A stretch of DNA of 64,000 bases, taken from positions 8,907,135 to 8,971,134 of the forward strand of contig OU452202.1 of assembly GCA_911728435.2 (NCBI GenBank), in the 5' to 3' direction. The notes beneath the pieces are model-generated. The model made no database searches and was not told the origin of the DNA. It saw nothing but the letters and a program-made list of their open reading frames with translations. Source of the stretch: Apoderus coryli (lineage: Eukaryota; Arthropoda; Insecta; Coleoptera; Attelabidae). Numbering within the stretch: position 1 is the first letter of the stretch; every line of letters starts with the position of its first letter. The position numbers were made by a program, and so were the translations under genes. This document shows positions 58,541 to 64,000 of this stretch, in pieces.

Positions 58541-60170
58541 TTTCTGAGAATTGTTGATTTCAACTATTTTGCCCGACCTGTTTTGGTACCTATAAACCTA
58601 TAAATTGTCATTTTAACATTATCTTCTAAATATATATATGACGGTTCCCGATGAGAAACCGTGTAGGTAGAGCCAGGTTCACTTATAAGAAAACTCCCGG
58701 TATAGACGCATTTTTAAACACCTTGTATCTATTATAAATATATCTTCACCAATACATTTTTCATTTTAGAAGTACATAGGGAATAGAATTTCTTTCGAGA
58801 AAATAAAATTTTCCCAAATCAACCCTTACCAGTCTCGGCACGTATTACTTCAAGTGTGTGGAAATCAAAAAAAATCCGAACAAGAGCAAAGGGGAAAAAA
58901 GGGAAATAGAGAAACTCAATAATAATGCATGGCAAACTAAAACGCGTCGAAATGTTACCATTTGTTTTATTGCCTGCTGAGCCTCCAATAAAGTGTCTCT
59001 GACCAGGCAAATCCAGGAGGTTGTAGCTTCTTCTTATTGGATTTATTTTATTTTACTTCTTTTTACAAGTTATGACTATTTTTCATGTGTTCTGTTACTG
59101 TGAAAACACATAATTTTTGAATGATTCAAGAAAAAAGGTAATAGAAAACTGTGTAAGACGTTTCAGGTTTCAATACAACGTAGGCCAATCTCATCTACAC
59201 TAGCTTCCTATAGGCATACAGAAGGAAATTATCGCCATTTTATTCTTTCCTTGTCGTGGAAATAGAGTTAAATTTTGTATAAATAATTTTTGAGAATCAG
59301 CAGATTTTGCAGGTCGAAAAATTGTATTCTAGCTACTTTTAGCACAGAATAAAAAAAACAGAAGGTGCACTCTGGCCCTGCACACCAACTTGAAATGTAT
59401 ACGAAGCGGCCATTAATGCAATGTTTTTTTATTATTTTAGGAAATATACCGGGTTTCCATACTTTATACTAACTCTGTATAAATGTAGAAAGTTTCAAAT
59501 CAACATAGTAATTTTTTCTACGAAAACTTCTAATAAAACACTTATCTGAATCACCCCGTATATATACAATAAACATATAAAGTTAATAAACAATCCTAAA
59601 ATTAAAATGTTTACAAATAACTAAAACCAATAAATATTATGGATTGTTCACATGTAATATACAAAGTAAATATCTGTAAGAATATATTTAAAAAAATAAA
59701 ATACGGACCCGAACTTTCGTTGCGACCCAAAAAAAAAATTTCGAAAAATGTATCTGATTGACCTGCCGCGGTAAGGGAATATTCTGATTGTTTTTAATTC
59801 TGTGCTTTTACTAGAGATAGAGATCTGTTTATTTATTTCTAAAAAGTAAAGTTACGAATTACATTTACAAGCACCATCTATTAGTCAAAGTACCAAGTTA
59901 TTTATGAAACCTGCTTCGTAGATAGCAAATAATATATTCCTATTTAATTGCATGAACTTTTCCCATATTTTATGACAATGTTATTGACAATAAACCTGAT
60001 ACATATGTTGCCAATATAGCGATGACAGACTGCTTAAAAGAATGATGGATGTGACTTACTCCTTTTGAATATTTATGAATCCTGCAGCTAGGTATTTTAT
60101 TCGCATATTTTTTGAAGTTTTAAGGTATACCAACCGTACAGTTTTTTATATGTTAAAACGGGTATGTGTA
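58541..60170. other. no recognisable gene
   Basis: Isolated ACACCTTGTAT (near 58718), ATACCGGGTTTCC (59451) and CACCCCGTATA (59552) foldback-type ends. No coding sequence recognised. Confidence 0.4.
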
Positions 60171-60224
60171 TGTACAGGCTGGGCATTTTATTAGGGGCCT
60201 AGGTGTTTTCTCAGTCAACTACTC

Positions 60225-60312
60225 TAGGTACTATCAGCACAAGAGATGACTGACAACAAGATGTTTTGGCGACATCTAGACTAGATGGGCTAGTCATCTC
60301 TCGTGCTGGTAT
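60225..60312. repeat. small inverted repeat upstream of hammerhead repeat
   Basis: ATCAGCACAAGAGATGACTG near 60234 pairs with CTAGTCATCTCTCGTGCTGG near 60290, enclosing a second hairpin (AGATGTTTT / GGCGACATCT). Confidence 0.65.
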
Positions 60313-60314
60313 AA

Positions 60315-60472
60315 GCTCTTCATAAATGTTGGAGGTTTGGGTCACACTGCCTGCCGATCACCACTGATGAGTTGTGGATCAACGAAACGGTCAGTCTGGT
60401 GAAAGCATGATAGTGTGAAACAAATTTCCAACATGACTAAAAGTCTTGTGACATTATGTAACAAGCAATTCG
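60315..60472 (+). repeat. dispersed repeat with intact hammerhead, copy 2
   Basis: Counterpart of 33795-33945; both extend loosely downstream to the TTATGTAACAAGCA segment. No ORF. Confidence 0.75.
60358..60402 (+). ncRNA. type I hammerhead ribozyme candidate, complete
   Basis: Plus strand: stem I 5' strand TCACCA (60358-60363), core CTGATGA (60364-60370), stem II GTTG/CAAC (60371-60374 with 60380-60383, loop TGGAT), GAAAC (60384-60388), two-pair stem III (AC with GT, loop GGTCA), cleavage triplet GTC (60394-60396), then TGGTGA (60397-60402), which pairs perfectly with the first strand. All core residues are canonical. The very short stem III is typical of hammerheads in metazoan retroelements. 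Predicted cut after 60396. Confidence 0.82.
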
Positions 60473-61514
60473 TAAATAATGCATTTTTTTGGTCAAAAGA
60501 GGTCCGTCATTTTGCAGTTTGCATTGATAGAATGTTGAAATTGTGAAGATATTTCAATCTTCATCTTAGGAAAATCAACTCTCTTGACTCTTGACAAATT
60601 GACCCATCAAGTTACAGGATGGTCGCAAATTACTGCAGTATGTTCAACTACTAAAAAGAGTATAAGATTATTATACTCGAATCTTCTATTTTACTGTTAG
60701 TTTTCACTAACTAAGTTATATAGAATCTAAAAAAACTAAATTTATATTTTTGTCGATTTGAGACCCATCTGTGCCCTGCTGTCTAAATTGTTTGTATAAA
60801 TTTAGAGAACAAAGCAAAAAACCTACTCCACTGCCTGGACGTATAGAAATTGAATTACAAGCACAAGTTTCCAAAATAAAAAATTTATTTAGCTTTTTCG
60901 CATCAAACGATGCGATAACACAAACCAAATAAATCATTCAATTGCAAAAAAAATATAATTTAATCTTATTGAATTTTTAAATATTATCCTTTTGTTAATA
61001 ATTTCAAGAAATTACAAGAGGTGTATAAAAAGTAAAATACTTTTATGATTTTACCACATTCAATTTTGACATGATTTTCACACCACATCTCTAGTTGCCT
61101 AAGTCCAATTGTCAATGCTGTTTGGAGATTATTATGCCTTTGTGTGTTTTTAGTGATCTGGTTCATCTTATATCACTAATGAAACAAATTTACACTGTCG
61201 CGCTTTTTAATAAAACATAGCGGAAAGTAGTAAAATTCTACTACACAAAAAATAATAACAAAAAAATATATAAATAAATAAATTGACCGGCTTACCTTGT
61301 GATCAATGAATATCTTTCACCAAATTAAATTTCAGTACATTAAACACTAACATAATAATAACAAAAGCATTAACTATTGCCCAACATTTTCCCCCTCACA
61401 GAGCAATCAACTAGATTCAAAAATTCTTACTCTTAATATACGTCATATAAAATTGAAATACATAAAACACTTACAAATTATCAACAGAATCAGACTCAGT
61501 TCTAGAACTTTATA
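60473..61514. other. no recognisable gene
   Basis: AT-rich; short ORFs only. Confidence 0.4.
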
Positions 61515-61631
61515 AATTTAAAGCGTAAGAATTGTGTAGGTTTGCCTTTTGAACTGCAGTTAGGAGACGAGACTTACTGTGGTGCAAGGGAGATTACTCA
61601 AGCTTTTGCGAATTATTTCGAAACAGTGTAT

Positions 61632-61803
61632 TTATTGTCTATTCTTATAAAAATTCCCACAAATGGGACAGACATTATCATTTTGGGTGACTTCCCCGCG
61701 GCAGTGATACCTCCGGTGCTTCCGGAGACCATCAGAGTTGGCGAAGCTCTTCCCACAGCCACAGGTATACTCAAGTGGAGGGCCATCCATTACCAACAAA
61801 TTA
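61632..61803 (-). pseudogene. Lola-type C2H2 zinc-finger coding fragment
   Basis: The minus strand downstream of a TTGCCAACAG acceptor-like site (ending at 61804) encodes GPPLEYTCGCGKSFANSDGL then RKHRRYHC: a finger with cysteines one residue apart, twelve residues to His, and H-x3-H. A second finger starts with VCPICGNFYKN and breaks off at a stop (61634-61632) exactly where the flanking retrotransposon begins. Two-finger terminal exons of this kind are characteristic of alternative 3' exons of the insect BTB gene lola. The truncation and the position inside a retroelement insertion suggest a captured or pseudogenised copy. Confidence 0.55.
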
Positions 61804-62700
61804 CTGTTGGCAATATAAATATATAATAAAGTGGCCCAAAACACTCTTGAAAGAGTAGCTCAGCTAAGCTGACCTAAACAAATAAACTAAACTAAATATT
61901 ATCCTAAGAAACTCAGGTCTCTCAACAAGAAGAATGAAAGGAAAAATGAGAGGAGAAGGAAAAGGCAAAATGGGGATGCTAGGTGGGTCAACCCAGCGGA
62001 ACCCTTAGCCGCGTTGGGTGCTTATAGCGCAGGTTACAAACGCAAGCGTTTGCAGAGCCGTACGACTAATAGCCCAACGTCGTTGCCCGCCCCTTACCAC
62101 GAGGAGGTGGGTTCCCAAGATTCCCGCAGAGAGGAACCTTGACAAGCTCGATCTTAATTGAGCAATTGGGCCGCAGAGTTACCGAAGAAAATAGACAAGG
62201 CTTTAAATCACCAAGGGAAAATAATTCACACAAACTACAATTCTTGCTCAATTTCGCTCACTATCTAACTGTCAAGCTTGAAAGGGGCGAAAGATTTATT
62301 TGCTTGAAGAGAAACCTCCGCCTCACAAAACTTCATTATTCAAGAGATCTTTTACTTACCAAATTTATATACTATATAATAACATACCAGAGGACTTCAA
62401 AAAGTTAGGGGTTACAGCTTTTAAGTTTAAATACAGGAATCGACTTTTGGATTTCAAATACATTTTTTGTTAAGATTTTTTTGTGGAAAGTAGTAAACTT
62501 TGATTGTAGTAAAAGGCATGACTAAGGAGTGCAGTTATTGGTCGGACGTATTAGAAATTTGGTTCTAAAGTTATGAATTTTGGGTTTGAACTTAGAACTT
62601 TTTTGAATTTTGCATATCAATTCATTATTATGTTATGTATTTATGATATTCACCTAATCTGTACGTTGTTATGGTTTGAATGCAAATAAATGTATTATTA
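61634..62700 (+). mobile_element. insertion inside the retrotransposon, ending in another non-LTR tail
   Basis: The outer ORF2 frame stops at the TGTATTTATT context (about 61628) and resumes after ATGTATTATT (about 62689), so the 1.07 kb between is inserted. Its right part (62290-62476) encodes a non-LTR C terminus (LYNNIPEDFKKLGVTAFKFK), followed by a UTR and an AATAAATGTATTATTATT tail. Its left part carries the antisense zinc-finger piece. A more GC-rich block (about 61970-62140) is unassigned. Confidence 0.6.
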
Positions 62701-63560
62701 TTATTCAAGAGCACAACTGTGTTCGGGGATGTGGATTTAAGTAAAGAATACTGCTTTTCAATAGAAAATATCTCAATTAATGATGTCCAAAACGCTCTAA
62801 AAAAACTTAAGCCAAAGAAACGTGTAGGATACGATTTAATTCCCAGATTCGTACTAAAGGGTTGTAGTGAATTTCTAAGCGAACCCTTGCAAATCATCTT
62901 TAATTCATCCGTAAAAAAGCAGATGCTTCCTAACTCGCTTAAAATAGCAAAAATTACACCGATATTCAAAAACGGCGATCGGTATAATATTGAAAATTAT
63001 CTTGCAATATAAAATTAAATAGAACAAATTTGATTGATCTGGGCATCCTTTTTGATAGTAAATTAACGTTTGCCAACCATATAATTAATATCACAAATGC
63101 TTCTTATAGAAACCTCGGATTCGTGATAAGAAACTCAGGAGATTTTAGAAATAAAAACACTTTACCACTGTACTTTATAACGCATTCGTACGTTCCAAGC
63201 TCGAATACTGCTCCATGGTTTGGTCGCCTAGTACCTACTAAATGTTAATGATTGAAAGGGTGCAAAAAGTTTATTAGACAAACAGATTTCATAAATTTAA
63301 CTGTCAAACTAACAAAATATAATTTACTAACACTATTTAATAGAAGATTTTTACATGGTTATTCAAAATAATTAATAATAAAGTTTATGACCCAACTGGG
63401 CAATACATTATACTCTAATACTAGACAAAATTAATATACTAGTGCCCTCGATAAAAACTCGTACCACCAACAATAAAACATTTATGACAGTAATACCAAA
63501 AACGAACTACCAGCTGAATTGAATGTCAAGAAATTACAATCAATGTCAACATCATTGTGA

Positions 63561-64000
63561 TATTTTCAATGACAATCTATTTAATTTTAATAAATTAATC
63601 GTAAGTTATTTGATGTTTGATCAATAATTTGAACTTGTTTTATACTTATTATCATATTTTTCAAATATCTAGTAATTGATTTTATTTTTCTATTTTTTAT
63701 TTACTTACCTGACGTTATTTTTAATGTTAGATTTATTATTATTGTGACTATGTTTCAACATGTAAATGAGAATAATAAAAAATAATTGCAACACTTTCTT
63801 TCTTTGTTATTAAATGGTGATTTTCTGCTGGAAGCGTTAGAAAAAACGATATGTTTGGCACTGGACTAAAGTGTATTTTCGTCTATACCTAAACAAATAG
63901 CTAATTATGTTAATTTAAAATTAAGTAGGTATAAGATGGCGGAAGCAACATCATATAATTAACTGATAGACAAAAGATTGACTTATCTATTTCAAAAGCG
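63561..64000. other. no recognisable feature
   Basis: AT-rich; probably the 3' UTR of the preceding retrotransposon and beyond. Confidence 0.4.

Larger units (their letters stand above)
61515..63560 (+). mobile_element. non-LTR retrotransposon, interrupted and internally deleted
   Basis: The coding pieces are in order. A linker before RT (LPFELQLGDETYCGAREITQ, then FANYFETVY) ends at about 61630. It resumes at about 62700 with FKSTTVFGDVDLSKEYCFSI and the RT fingers (KPKKRVGYDLIP, SLKIAKITPIFKNGDRYNIE). A deletion at about 63010 removes the catalytic palm (no YxDD box). The post-RT tail follows (DLGILFDSKLTFANHI, NRRFL, ELPAELN) to about 63560. This is Jockey/CR1-type ORF2. The 61634-62700 gap is a separate insertion. 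Confidence 0.78.

Noticed and set aside
58645..58670. CCGATGAGAAACCG as a compact hammerhead
   Set aside because: No room for stem II between the two core halves.
59451..59562. 110-bp MITE between ATACCGGGT and ACCCCGTAT
   Set aside because: Similarity is limited to about eight bases at each end.

Overview
The window is a TE-saturated, AT-rich stretch of an arthropod nuclear genome, most likely an insect. The evidence is the mix of families: mariner and IS630/Tc1-like elements with TA target sites and CAGGGTG-type ends, hAT elements of the zf-TTF/ZMYM type, a P-like element with a THAP domain, RTE- and Jockey/CR1-type retrotransposon tails, and insect-type gypsy gag/int. I found no intact host gene, no operon-like organisation and no CRISPR. 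Nearly every recognisable coding stretch is a broken transposase or reverse transcriptase. Many boundaries are approximate because they were read by eye.

Layout. 1-7 kb: a hammerhead-like RNA motif (361-402), a hAT relic with an 8-bp target duplication (1126-2470), a tRNA-like gene (2697-2769) and an IS630/Tc1-like transposase relic (about 3430-3725). 6.2-10 kb: a long foldback whose arms (6258-6938 and 9478-9950) enclose two transposase fragments and a decayed ORF with splice-like signals; one arm was later hit by an RTE fragment. 10.7-18 kb: a fragment of an insect repeat protein, two copies of a P-like element, and retrotransposon pieces, one of which (17307-17956) splits an otherwise continuous 102-codon ORF. 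20-28.7 kb: foldbacks and a 5-kb TA-flanked structure (22599-27641) holding a scrambled gypsy-like element, a mariner-like MITE and a non-LTR tail. 30-33 kb: a dead mariner and a second hAT relic with an 8-bp target duplication. 33.4-43 kb: a repeat with a hammerhead-like motif, a 1.8-kb palindrome carrying a nested 728-bp insert with a complete hammerhead fold, another foldback, and a third P-like end. 45-64 kb: non-LTR remnants, a diverged tandem array, a SINE, a hAT N-terminal relic, further hammerhead-bearing repeats, a recent tandem duplication, and a non-LTR element interrupted by an insert that carries a Lola-type zinc-finger coding piece.

The most notable theme is RNA. At least three distinct sequence families here fold by eye as type I hammerhead ribozymes: about 53.0 kb with a core-mutated sibling at 42.2 kb, about 60.4 kb with a degraded sibling at 33.8 kb, and 37.3 kb with a weaker relative at 0.4 kb. 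This fits small non-autonomous retroelements (Penelope-like or retrozyme-like), but no Penelope protein is present in the window.
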